The notes under the pieces are model-generated. The model ran no database searches and was not told the origin of the DNA. It saw only the letters and a list, made by a program, of their open reading frames with translations. 64,000 bases of DNA from Nostoc sp. ATCC 43529 (GTDB lineage Bacteria; Cyanobacteriota; Cyanobacteriia; Cyanobacteriales; Nostocaceae), in contig LWTK01000032.1 in assembly GCA_003326205.1 (NCBI GenBank), positions 62,001 through 126,000 of the forward strand, read 5' to 3'. Below, in pieces: positions 37,701 to 44,847 of the stretch (positions are counted from its first letter, which is position 1; each line of letters opens with the position of its first letter). The position numbers were made by a program, and so were the translations under genes.

Positions 37701-40000
37701 GTTTATCTCAACTACAAACTTATTTTCTCCACTGCATTGAACTCCTGCAACGCCAGGAGATGGATGCAGAATTACTCAGATTTCAAGCCAGGGAACATCT
37801 TGAGCGCCAAGTCATGCAACAAACGTTGGTAGAACTGGCATCTGTGCTGCCACAGCCAAAGTTAAACAGGTTAAGTAGTAGCTCAAAATTCAGTACTAGT
37901 GTTGATGCAACTCACCCAAATCAAGCCTTGCTAGTTGCTGCTGGTGCAGTCGGACGAGCCTTAGGAATTACGATTCGGCCGCCAGCTACCTGGGAAGATT
38001 TTAATCGAGTACAAGATCCTGTCAAAGCGATCGCCCGCGCTTCCTGTATTCGCGTGCGGCAAATTCAGTTGCCACAGAACTGGTGGCAAAAGGATTGTGG
38101 GGCGATGTTAGCATTTACTCTTGGTGACAAATTGCCAGTGGCACTGTTACCAATATCTGATACTCGTTATCAAATCTGCATTCCTGGGCAACAAAAGCGC
38201 ATCTCTGTAGATGCCGCCATCGCAGCAGCCTTGGCTCCCACTGCCTACGTATTCTATCGACCTTTGCCTGATAAACAGCTAAAAACTCTTGATTTGCTTC
38301 AGTTTGCTGTCCAAGGACGTTACAAAGAACTAATTGTGGTTTTAGTAATGGGAATTACCATCGCTTTGTTAGGAATGCTGACACCTCAAGCCACAGCTAT
38401 CCTGATAGACAAAGCTATACCAGATGGTAATCGCGGATTTTTGAGCCAAATTGCTATTGGTTTAGTGGCTGCTGCCTTTGGCGGAATGCTGTTTCAATTA
38501 ACACTGGGATTTGCCTCCATCCGCCTGGAAACTTTTGCTGATTCTGCCACTCAAGCCGGAGTGTGGGATCGATTATTGAAATTAAAGCCGACTTTTTTTC
38601 GGTCGTTCTCGGTTGGAGACTTGAATTCGCGAGTCACAGCTATTAGTCAAATTCGCCAAAGACTGGGTAATACGGTCTTAAAAACCATCTTTTCCAGTAT
38701 GTTCTCGCTGCTGAATGTGGGGCTGTTGTTTTACTACAACATTTCTCTAGCTTTGATAGCTTGTGTGGTGGCACTAATAAATACTGCTATCACCATCATT
38801 TCCGGTATGCTTATAGTCCGGAAAGTTCGCCCCCTACTAGAACAAGAAGGACACATTTTTGGCGTGATGGTGCAGTTGATTAATGGAGTTGCTAAACTGC
38901 GAATTGCTAAAGCTGAAGCCCGTGCCTTTGCCTATTGGGGTAAAAAGTACACCGAACAACTGAAACTGATGCTAAGTACCCAAGGCATTGAAGATAGCCT
39001 CGCAGCCATCAATCAAGTATTACCTGTGTTAACAACTGCCGCTATTTTTTGGTTTGCAACTACGTTAATTGGGCAATCCCAAACCCCAGGAGAAACTAGT
39101 CTATCCACTGGCACTTTCTTAGCATTTAATGTAGCTTTTAGCACATTTATCAGCGGAGTTACTAGCTTGAGCAGCACTGTAGTGGAAGTTTTGCAAGTCT
39201 TACCATTGTGGCAAAGGGCACAGCCAATCCTGCAAGGGGAACTAGAAATCACCTCCAGTCAGGCAGATCCGGGAAGGCTATCAGGTAAATTAGTTTTAGA
39301 CCGGGTAAGTTTTCGCTACCGTGATGATGGCGGCTTAACGTTGGATAATGTCACCATTCACGCCGAACCCGGAGAATTTATTGCCATTGTTGGCCCCTCT
39401 GGTAGCGGTAAATCAACTTTATTAAGATTACTTTTGGGGTTTGAATTCCCGAAAACTGGCACAATTTACTACGACGGACAAGACTTAGCTTCTTTGGATG
39501 TCCATGCTGTGCGCCGCCAATTAGGTGTTGTTATGCAAAATAGTCGCTTGATGTCAGGCTCTATTTTTGAGAATATTGCTAGCGGTGGAGTGCTGACGAT
39601 GGATGAAGCTTGGCAAGCAGCACGGATGGCTGGTTTGGCGGATGATGTTGCTGCAATGCCAATGCAGATGCATACAGTAGTTAGTGAAGGAGGCAGTAAT
39701 CTCTCTGGGGGACAGCGCCAAAGGTTGTTGATTGCTAGGGCTTTAGCCCTGAAACCGCGAATTTTGCTATTTGATGAGGCGACTAGCGCGTTAGATAATA
39801 GAACCCAGGCAATTGTTAGTCAAAGCTTAGAGCAATTAAAGGTGACTAGGATAGCGATCGCTCATCGCCTGAGTACCATCCAAAATGCTGACCGAATCTA
39901 CGTCCTCCAAGCTGGTAAGGTCGTACAGCAAGGTAATTTCACTGATTTAGCAAATCAACCAGGGCTATTTGCACAACTGATGTTGCGACAGATGCTTTAG
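34748..40000 (+). CDS. Fused NHLM peptide exporter: C39 peptidase-ABC 1 joined to cNMP-like-ABC 2
   Basis: About 1,750 residues from the ATG at 34748 (earlier start at 34709 lies in repeats). Residues 1-140 are a C39 peptidase with Cys31 (QMEIVECG), His104 (KFNHFLVVEG) and Asp120 (LNDPATG), which cuts after Gly-Gly leaders. A first membrane domain (about 170-440) and ATPase follow: Walker A GGSGSGKS near 549-556, LSGGQRQR near 653, DEATSALD. A repeat-derived linker (about 748-780) leads to a region like the N-terminal part of NHLM ABC2 proteins (780-1180), a second membrane domain (about 1190-1480) and a second ATPase: GPSGSGKS near 1548, LSGGQRQR near 1652. In other bacteria these two halves are normally separate adjacent genes. 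It should process and export the 32161 peptide with the HlyD protein. Confidence 0.9.
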   Translation: MILWRNLQNLLKRKNKRYRTPTLLQMEIVECGAAALGIILAYYGRIVPLAELRQACGVSRDGVSALNILKAARNYKLTAKSYKTNLAALSQLKFPFIVFWKFNHFLVVEGFGKQRVYLNDPATGRRWVSLEEFSGAYTGVVLVLEPSSEFQRGGRKPSTIVALWSRLRGSIGALLYCVLTGFLLVIPGLAIPAFSQIFVDNILIERRDEWLRPLILGMIFTAGLKGFLTLLQLQFLRQLKIKLSVGMKSKFLWHILRLPVSFYDQRFAGEITSRVQLNDSIANILSGQLATTVIAAASVFLYVVVMLQYDVILTLIAIALVAVNLAALQWVRGQRVDANTRLIQEYGKVSGVAISGLQSMETLKASGLESDFFSRWAGHYAKAINTEQELETTNQTLGVLPDFLSAIASMLLLTVGGLRVMDGTISIGMLVAFMAMMQNFFQPINNLVNLGSDLQKMEGNLTRLDDVLLNPIDRQLEQGSRRSDTENLLQTLSASQRLSLFASSSLPLAKLRGYVELRNVTFGYSEIAPPLIENFNLSLQPGQRVALVGGSGSGKSTIAKLLCGLYQPWQGEILFDGKPRQQIQRQVLADSISAVEQEILLFAGSVRDNLTLWDTTIPDSHLVRACQDAALHDVILSLPGGYGADLLEGATNLSGGQRQRLEIARALVNNPSILVIDEATSALDAETEKTLTRNLRLRGCTCIIVAHRLSTIRDCDEIIVLDGGKIVQRGTHEELQQIEGVYLQLIRSEGAGEAGEAGEENTSLSTSSPHLPISPSPLNQGEYYRFAGNESLLLNDPQTIWVVKSGYLALFAIAFNDGIPQGTRRYLFSITAGQAMFATAPSLDKQQEILAVFFEETELLKVSRDEFNRLFVDANREAVAFIEGWIYQLSSVISGITKPTTPLLPQGIHHYSLAKNQIFQPQGYISWVQILQGRVKWMGFEDLLLTSASGMLPIHPNMWLEACEKVELQTFSTLEITDVDTLLDGLSQLQTYFLHCIELLQRQEMDAELLRFQAREHLERQVMQQTLVELASVLPQPKLNRLSSSSKFSTSVDATHPNQALLVAAGAVGRALGITIRPPATWEDFNRVQDPVKAIARASCIRVRQIQLPQNWWQKDCGAMLAFTLGDKLPVALLPISDTRYQICIPGQQKRISVDAAIAAALAPTAYVFYRPLPDKQLKTLDLLQFAVQGRYKELIVVLVMGITIALLGMLTPQATAILIDKAIPDGNRGFLSQIAIGLVAAAFGGMLFQLTLGFASIRLETFADSATQAGVWDRLLKLKPTFFRSFSVGDLNSRVTAISQIRQRLGNTVLKTIFSSMFSLLNVGLLFYYNISLALIACVVALINTAITIISGMLIVRKVRPLLEQEGHIFGVMVQLINGVAKLRIAKAEARAFAYWGKKYTEQLKLMLSTQGIEDSLAAINQVLPVLTTAAIFWFATTLIGQSQTPGETSLSTGTFLAFNVAFSTFISGVTSLSSTVVEVLQVLPLWQRAQPILQGELEITSSQADPGRLSGKLVLDRVSFRYRDDGGLTLDNVTIHAEPGEFIAIVGPSGSGKSTLLRLLLGFEFPKTGTIYYDGQDLASLDVHAVRRQLGVVMQNSRLMSGSIFENIASGGVLTMDEAWQAARMAGLADDVAAMPMQMHTVVSEGGSNLSGGQRQRLLIARALALKPRILLFDEATSALDNRTQAIVSQSLEQLKVTRIAIAHRLSTIQNADRIYVLQAGKVVQQGNFTDLANQPGLFAQLMLRQML
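36188..36240. repeat. In-gene hairpin repeat between membrane domain and first ATPase
   Basis: AGACGCTCTGACACGGAGA (36188-36206) faces TCTCCGCGTCACAGCGTCT (36222-36240) with outer 7-bp (AGACGCT/AGCGTCT) and inner 7-bp (ACGGAGA/TCTCCGC-type) pairing. It encodes the Ser/Thr/Leu-rich linker SRRSDTENLLQTLSASQRLS, right where the ABC1 ATPase is joined to its membrane domain. Confidence 0.7.
36990..37085. repeat. In-gene GGGGAGGCA / CCCCATCT repeats at the ABC1-ABC2 junction
   Basis: GGAGCAGGGGAGGCAGGGGA (from about 36996) and then CATCTCCCCATCTCCCCATC (about 37057-37076) are heptamer-type repeats that occur between genes elsewhere in the window. Here they are translated as GAGEAGEAGEENTSLSTSSP and following Pro-rich residues and join the two transporter halves. 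Confidence 0.8.
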
Positions 40001-40075
40001 TAAAAGATATAGCAGGCAGGAGGCAGGAGGCAGGAGGCAGGAGGCAGGAGGCAGGAGGCAGGAGGCAGAAGGGAA
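40001..40075. repeat. GGCAGGA heptamer array, about eight copies
   Basis: Directly after the exporter stop codon the 7-mer GGCAGGA is repeated about eight times without interruption (40013-40068). It is the cleanest heptamer array in the window. No gene is seen between here and the tRNA gene. Confidence 0.9.
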
Positions 40076-40227
40076 AAGCCAGTTTTTATCGGGGTTTTAT
40101 TTTGTCTTTTACATTTAATTATGTCTACCTACTTAAAAAGCAAAAGAACTACAGCTGCATTTTTTTTGGTCTTGCAGGTGACAGTCAAAAGTGAACGGCG
40201 ACATTTAATTTGTGAATGTACAACACG

Positions 40228-40250
40228 AAAACCCATATTTTCATGGGCTT
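40228..40250 (-). terminator. Intrinsic terminator of tRNA-Thr
   Basis: Read on the minus strand, AAGCCCAT pairs with ATGGGTTT around a short A-rich loop and is followed by TTTTC. It starts about 9 bases after the mature tRNA 3' end, as expected for a tRNA terminator. Confidence 0.75.
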
Positions 40251-40258
40251 TTGGTTAA

Positions 40259-40330
40259 AGCCAGCAGTCGGATTTGAACCGACGACCTTCCGATTACAAG
40301 TCGGATGCACTACCACTGTGCTATGCTGGC
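40259..40330 (-). tRNA. tRNA-Thr (anticodon UGU)
   Basis: The minus strand folds as a standard 72-base tRNA: acceptor arms GCCAGCA and TGCTGGC, D-arm with AGCACAGTGGTAGTGC, anticodon stem CCGAC/GTCGG-type arms around the loop CTTGTAA (anticodon TGT), and T-arm GGTTCAAATCC. The anticodon UGU reads ACA and related Thr codons. CCA is not encoded. A terminator-like hairpin follows at once. Confidence 0.95.
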
Positions 40331-40756
40331 GAGTTTTTTGTATGCATTGCTCTTAATGAGCAACCACAATTTCTAATTTTACCATAATCAATGTATTTGT
40401 CTAGGGCGATCGCTAAAAAATATCTAGCTTGAAAATAGCGTTGACTGATGACTGCCAAAGAAATATTTTCATGGCTTGGTTGTGGGATTTCCCTGTGGAT
40501 GAGTGCTTCGATACGAAATTAATCTGATTGCTGCCTTTTCAACCATAGATGCTTGAATGGGGCTTGCAAATGCGACGATGCTACAAATCAGTGATTGCGA
40601 TCGCGAATAATGTTGGTAAATTAATATTCATAGCAAAAGCTAACTCAAATCCTGGGCTGGACGACAAAATATTTAGTACATTTTCAAAATTGTACTTTTT
40701 TGACACGGCTGGGTAAAGAAACAGAATTATATAATTGTTCTTTACACATCACAAGC
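40331..40756. other. Intergenic region between tRNA-Thr and argF
   Basis: About 425 bases holding the divergent promoters of the tRNA gene and argF. No gene or marked repeat is seen apart from GCGATCGC at about 40406. The argF frame is open to 40700, but the sequence before 40757 does not look like protein. Confidence 0.5.
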
Positions 40757-41677
40757 ATGGCAGCGTTGAACGGACGAGATTTATTAAGTCTGGCGGACAT
40801 CAGTCCAACGGAACTCCAAGAACTTCTGCAATTGGCAACTCAACTTAAAACCAAACAGTTGAAATTGCAGTGTAATAAAGTGTTAGGGTTGTTGTTCTCT
40901 AAAGCTTCAACTCGCACGCGGGTAAGTTTTACTGTGGCGATGTATCAACTTGGCGGACAGGTAATCGATCTTAACCCCAATGTTACTCAAGTCAGTCGTG
41001 GGGAACCCGTGCAAGATACGGCGCGAGTTTTAGATAGATATTTGGATATTTTGGCAATTCGCACCTTTGCACAGCAGGAGTTGGAAATCTTTGCTAACTA
41101 CGCCAACATTCCAGTAATTAATGCCCTAACTGATGCAGAACATCCCTGTCAAGTTTTAGCTGATTTATTGACGATTCAAGAAGCTTTTGGCACTCTTGCT
41201 GGGTTAACTTTAACCTATGTGGGTGATGGAAATAATGTCGCTAATTCTTTGATGTTAGGCTGTGCTTTGGCAGGAATGAATGTCAGAATTGCCACTCCCA
41301 AAGGATTTGAGCCAGATTCTAAAATTGTAGAGCAAGCAAGAGCGATCGCTAATAACAAAACTGAAGTTCTGCTCACTCATGACCCAGAATTAGCCGCCAA
41401 AGGATCTGCCGTACTTTATACTGATGTTTGGGCAAGTATGGGACAAGAAGCAGAAGCAGACAACCGCTTGCCGATTTTCCAGCCTTACCAAATTTCCGAG
41501 CAGTTATTGAGCCTTGCCGAGCCAGAGGCAATTGTTTTACACTGCTTACCAGCACATCGTGGTGAAGAAATTACCGACGCAGTTATTGAAGGTTCTCAAT
41601 CACGAGTTTGGGAACAGGCAGAAAATCGCCTCCACGCCCAAAAGGCTTTACTTGCTAGTATCTTAGGGGCAGAATAA
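40757..41677 (+). CDS. argF: Ornithine carbamoyltransferase
   Basis: A 306-residue enzyme when started at the ATG at 40757 (MAALNGRDLLSLADISPTEL), which fits the family length. It joins carbamoyl phosphate to ornithine to form citrulline in arginine synthesis. The carbamoyl-phosphate site is SKASTRTRVSF (STRTR at 51-55). HPCQVLADLLTIQE gives the second phosphate/ornithine motif, YVGDGNNVANS the ornithine loop, and HCLPAHRGEE the SMG-region/HCLP motif with the catalytic Cys. All are intact. A GTAGAGACG-type hairpin and then an inverted repeat separate it from lexA; I recall the same argF-lexA order in Anabaena. Confidence 0.95.
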   Translation: MAALNGRDLLSLADISPTELQELLQLATQLKTKQLKLQCNKVLGLLFSKASTRTRVSFTVAMYQLGGQVIDLNPNVTQVSRGEPVQDTARVLDRYLDILAIRTFAQQELEIFANYANIPVINALTDAEHPCQVLADLLTIQEAFGTLAGLTLTYVGDGNNVANSLMLGCALAGMNVRIATPKGFEPDSKIVEQARAIANNKTEVLLTHDPELAAKGSAVLYTDVWASMGQEAEADNRLPIFQPYQISEQLLSLAEPEAIVLHCLPAHRGEEITDAVIEGSQSRVWEQAENRLHAQKALLASILGAE

Positions 41678-41683
41678 AGGAAC

Positions 41684-41709
41684 TAGAGACGCGATTCATC
41701 GCGTCTGTA
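41684..41709. repeat. GTAGAGACG palindrome, copy 2
   Basis: TAGAGACGCGAT and ATCGCGTCTGTA pair with one mismatch around TC, seven bases after the argF stop. It belongs to the same family as the copies at 28353 and 44277. Confidence 0.75.
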
Positions 41710-41744
41710 CAAGAGTCAGAATGGCGACGTGCGGCTGACTCTTG
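41710..41744 (+). terminator. Hairpin downstream of argF
   Basis: CAAGAGTCAG (41710-41719) pairs perfectly with CTGACTCTTG (41735-41744) around a 15-base loop. No T-run follows, so it may end argF transcription only partly or work in mRNA processing. Confidence 0.55.
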
Positions 41745-41854
41745 ACGAGTTATCAGTAAAAAATCAAGAATAAATAGGTGAAAGAAAAGAAAAAATATTC
41801 TGACTTTTGCCTTTAATATTTTTACTTTTCTATTGCTTATCGGGAGTTTTTTGT

Positions 41855-41868
41855 AGTACTAATGTTCT
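41855..41868 (+). promoter_or_regulatory. LexA box (SOS operator) upstream of lexA
   Basis: AGTACTAATGTTCT fits in every position the cyanobacterial LexA-box consensus that I recall (RGTACNNNDGTWCB). It lies 31 bases before the lexA ATG at 41900, where it would allow autorepression. Confidence 0.75.
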
Positions 41869-41899
41869 AGAGACATTTATAATTACTTCCCGAAAATTT

Positions 41900-42505
41900 A
41901 TGGAACGTCTAACGGAAGCTCAACAAGAACTTTACGAATGGTTGGCAGAATATATCCGAACGCATCAACATTCGCCTTCAATTCGCCAAATGATGCAAGC
42001 GATGAATTTGAAGTCACCAGCACCAATTCAAAGTCGTTTAGAACATTTACGTACAAAAGGATATATAGAATGGACTGAAGGCCAAGCAAGAACGATTAGA
42101 ATTTTGCGTTCTGTGAAGCAAGGTGTACCAATTTTGGGCACGATCGCTGCTGGTGGTTTAATAGAACCATTTACTGATGCTGTAGATCATTTAGACTTTT
42201 CTAATTTATCGTTACCTCCCCAAACCTACGCTTTGCGGGTAGCTGGCGATAGTATGATTGAGGATTTAATTGCCGATGGCGATGTGGTATTCTTGCGTCC
42301 AGTACCAGAACCAAATCAGTTGAAAAATGGTACCATCGTCGCCGCGAGAGTTGATGGATTTGGTACAACATTAAAACGTTTTTATCGTCAAGGCGATCGC
42401 GTTACTCTCAAACCAGCAAATTCTAAGTACAATCCCATTGAAGTCAGCGCTATGCAAGTGCAGGTGCAGGGTTCTTTGATTGGTGTTTGGCGGGGTTACA
42501 ACTGA
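41900..42505 (+). CDS. lexA: LexA repressor
   Basis: A 201-residue protein from the ATG at 41900; the frame is open to 41807 but the upstream stretch includes the LexA box and is not coding. Residues 1-70 form the winged-helix DNA-binding domain (LTEAQQELYEWLAEYI, HQHSPSIRQMMQAM). The self-cleavage site Ala84-Gly85 (IAAGGLIEP), the nucleophile Ser118 (VAGDSMIEDLIADGD) and the general base Lys159 (TLKRFYR) are all present, so RecA-stimulated autoproteolysis should be possible, in contrast with cyanobacterial LexA proteins that lost these residues. The operator just upstream suggests autoregulation. The 3' end has been copied in a 113-bp duplication directly behind the gene. Confidence 0.95.
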   Translation: MERLTEAQQELYEWLAEYIRTHQHSPSIRQMMQAMNLKSPAPIQSRLEHLRTKGYIEWTEGQARTIRILRSVKQGVPILGTIAAGGLIEPFTDAVDHLDFSNLSLPPQTYALRVAGDSMIEDLIADGDVVFLRPVPEPNQLKNGTIVAARVDGFGTTLKRFYRQGDRVTLKPANSKYNPIEVSAMQVQVQGSLIGVWRGYN

Positions 42506-42729
42506 GGAATAAGAAAGTGATGAGTTATGAGTGATGAGTGATGAGTTTTAAATTAGTAACTCCTAACTCCTAACTCCCAACTCCCAACTCTCAACTCTTA
42601 ACTCTTAATTCCTAACGTTTGGCGGGGTTACAACTGAGGAATAAGAAAGTGATGAGTTATGAGTGATGAGTGATGAGTTTTAAATTAGTAACTCCTAACT
42701 CCTAACTCCCAACTCCCAACTCTCAACTC
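42485..42729 (+). repeat. 113-bp direct duplication covering the lexA 3' end
   Basis: Bases 42485-42597 and 42617-42729 are identical over 113 positions, with a period of 132. The first copy begins in the last seven codons of lexA (GTTTGGCGGGGTTACAAC then the stop); the second copy lies wholly outside the gene. Both copies contain heptamer arrays (CTCCTAA, CTCCCAA and GTGATGA types). Confidence 0.95.
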
Positions 42730-42765
42730 CTAACTCCTAACTCCTAACTCCTAACTCTTAGCTTG
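42560..42765. repeat. CTCCTAA / CTCCCAA heptamer arrays
   Basis: Two arrays of 7-mers, ACTCCTAACTCCTAACTCCC and related, end the duplicated segments. The second extends through four more CTCCTAA copies to about 42760, next to the helicase gene start. Confidence 0.85.
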
Positions 42766-42775
42766 TGCTTAACAT

Positions 42776-44257
42776 ATGTACCTGACGGCAAATCCAGTGC
42801 GGGAACTGCCTACTTTTCGCTTAAAATCACCATTTGCGAGGGAAAGTAAGGGCAGTTATCAAACTTCGCAACCATTACCAGGATGTCCACGAAAGCCTGC
42901 ATCTTTGCAATTGCGGCAATATCAGCAAGAAGCGATCGCCAGCTGGTTTGCTAATAATGGTAGAGGGACGCTCAAAATGGCTACTGGTAGTGGTAAGACT
43001 ATTACAGCATTAGCGATCGCTTGTGAATTATATCAGCAGATTAATTTACAAGTGCTGTTGGTGGTGTGTCCTTACCGCCATCTTGTCACCCAATGGGCAA
43101 GAGAATGTGAAAAATTTAATTTGCAACCGATTTTAGCCTTTGAGAATTTACGCACTTGGCAAAGTCAACTTTCAGGGCAAATTTATAATCTGCGTTCTGG
43201 TTCGCAACGGTTTGTCACGGTTATTACTACGAACTCGACTTTAATTGGAGATGGGTTTCAATCTCAACTCAAATATTTTCCCGCCAAAACTTTAATTATT
43301 GGGGATGAGGCGCATAATTTAGGCGCACCCAAGTTAGAGGAAAGTTTGCCGCGTCGGGTGGGGTTGAGACTCGCTTTATCTGCCACGCCGGAAAGATATT
43401 TTGATGATTTGGGGACGCAATCTTTATTTGATTATTTTGGCCCAGTTCTCCAGCCAGAGTTTACTTTGAGAGATGCGATCGCTCAAGGTGCTTTGGTACA
43501 TTATCTGTATTATCCTGTGTTAGTGGAGTTAACAGAAGCAGAAAGTATTGCTTATTTAAAGTTAACTAAAAAAATTGGGCGATGTCTGCTATATAGAGAA
43601 CGAGAAAACGGACAACCAGGAGATTTTGAAGACAATGAAGATTTAAAGCCTTTATTGATGCAAAGGGCAAGGTTAATTGGTGCAGCCGAAAATAAATTAA
43701 ATGCTTTACGCGATTTAATGACAACTCGCCGCGAAACTACTCACACTCTTTTTTATTGTAGTGATGGTTCTCAAGAGGCGGGACAACGTTCATCGCTACG
43801 CCAACTCAAAGCTGTTGCTAAAATTCTCGGAGTAGAACTAGGTTACAAGGTAAGTACCTATACGGCTCAAACTTCTTTAGAAGAAAGGGAATTATTACGT
43901 CGTCAATTTGAAAGCGGTGAATTGCAAGGATTAGTGGCAATTCGCTGTTTAGATGAAGGTGTGGATATTCCGGCAATTCAAACTGCGGTGATTTTATCAA
44001 GTTCTGGTAATCCTCGTCAGTTTATCCAGCGACGGGGGCGAGTTTTACGCCCTCATCCAACTAAAGAACGTGCAACTATATTTGACATGATTGTTTTGCC
44101 GCCAGATTTAGATAGAGAAACTATAGAAGTTGAGCGCAATCTGTTAAAAAAGGAGTTACGCCGCTTTGTAGAGTTTGCTGATTTGGCTGATAACGCGGGC
44201 GTTGCCAGAATGAAATTACTCGATTTACAAAAGCGATATGGTTTATTAGATATTTGA
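42776..44257 (+). CDS. SF2 DEAH helicase, Dnd-linked restriction-type
   Basis: A 493-residue superfamily 2 helicase. Motif I is ATGSGKT (69-75), motif II DEAH (177-180), motif III SATP (near 203), and motif VI QRRGRVLR (near 421), all intact. The N-terminal RQYQQEAIASWF resembles the Q-motif region of restriction-enzyme (ResIII) helicases. It opens the Dnd gene island, and its size and place fit the DNA phosphorothioation-system restriction enzyme described for cyanobacterial dnd clusters. It would translocate on or unwind DNA lacking the sulfur mark. No nuclease domain is visible in the protein, so cutting would need a partner, perhaps the SMC-like ATPase downstream. Family placement is from memory. 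Confidence 0.78.
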   Translation: MYLTANPVRELPTFRLKSPFARESKGSYQTSQPLPGCPRKPASLQLRQYQQEAIASWFANNGRGTLKMATGSGKTITALAIACELYQQINLQVLLVVCPYRHLVTQWARECEKFNLQPILAFENLRTWQSQLSGQIYNLRSGSQRFVTVITTNSTLIGDGFQSQLKYFPAKTLIIGDEAHNLGAPKLEESLPRRVGLRLALSATPERYFDDLGTQSLFDYFGPVLQPEFTLRDAIAQGALVHYLYYPVLVELTEAESIAYLKLTKKIGRCLLYRERENGQPGDFEDNEDLKPLLMQRARLIGAAENKLNALRDLMTTRRETTHTLFYCSDGSQEAGQRSSLRQLKAVAKILGVELGYKVSTYTAQTSLEERELLRRQFESGELQGLVAIRCLDEGVDIPAIQTAVILSSSGNPRQFIQRRGRVLRPHPTKERATIFDMIVLPPDLDRETIEVERNLLKKELRRFVEFADLADNAGVARMKLLDLQKRYGLLDI

Positions 44258-44673
44258 TATATCTGGCGAAAATGAATGTAGAGACGTAGCAATGCTACGT
44301 CTCTACAAGGGTTGTGGGTAACGCAGAATTAATTTCACCAAATGTCTAACGATCGGATTGTATTTGTATTTTTTTGTAAAAAATTTTTGAGTTTGGTAGA
44401 AACAAGCATTAACTATGAAATAATAAAAATATGAATTAGATCATAATGGGATATAAGTAAAATTTTTAAAGCAGCTTACATGCCATTATAATATGGTTTA
44501 TTAAGATTAATAATATCAGGAAACTATTAAAGAATAAAGCCTTTTTTCAAAAAATCTCAGATTTAGGTATTATAGTTTCTCAAAATCTAAAGATAACGGT
44601 AACCGTAGCTTCACGGTGACAAATGTAGTACTAGTGAAGGTTAAAATATAAAAAAATTATTTTAGAATCCAAG
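44258..44673. other. Intergenic region between helicase gene and small ORF
   Basis: About 415 AT-rich bases holding only the hairpin at 44277-44307. Because of its length a promoter for the small gene and the ATPase gene is likely inside. Confidence 0.5.
44277..44307. repeat. GTAGAGACG palindrome, copy 3
   Basis: TGTAGAGACGTAGCA pairs perfectly with TGCTACGTCTCTACA around one base (15-bp stem), 20 bases after the helicase stop codon. Same family as 28353-28381; the centre differs (AGCA instead of TGCA) but both arms changed together. Confidence 0.85.
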
Positions 44674-44847
44674 ATGCCACAAGAGGCGAATATCGATGAT
44701 GTGCAGGAGCCAATAACCAGCGCTCCACCAGAAGTACGGCAAATTATTGAGCGAGTGTGGAAACTGGAAAAAAGTCGGCTAGATCGGAAAAGCAAAGGGC
44801 ATATTAACGATGATATTCTAGATATTATCAAGGAAGCAGTGCAATGA
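44674..44847 (+). CDS. 57-residue protein coupled to the SMC-like ATPase
   Basis: A short gene that begins ATGCCACAAGAGGCG and ends in TGA at 44845-44847, overlapping the ATG of the ATPase gene (ATGA). The product begins MPQEANIDDVQEPI, continues with a helix PEVRQIIERVWKLEKSRLDR and ends in a second helix INDDILDIIKEAVQ. It is charged, mostly helical and has no membrane segment or Cys. The 4-base overlap and a full-length frame without stops suggest a real, co-translated partner of the ATPase. I do not recognise a family. Confidence 0.72.
   Translation: MPQEANIDDVQEPITSAPPEVRQIIERVWKLEKSRLDRKSKGHINDDILDIIKEAVQ

Noticed and set aside
42776..44257. Subunit of a type III restriction enzyme
   Set aside because: No Mod methylase partner and no nuclease domain; Dnd genes surround it, so a Dnd-type restriction role is preferred.
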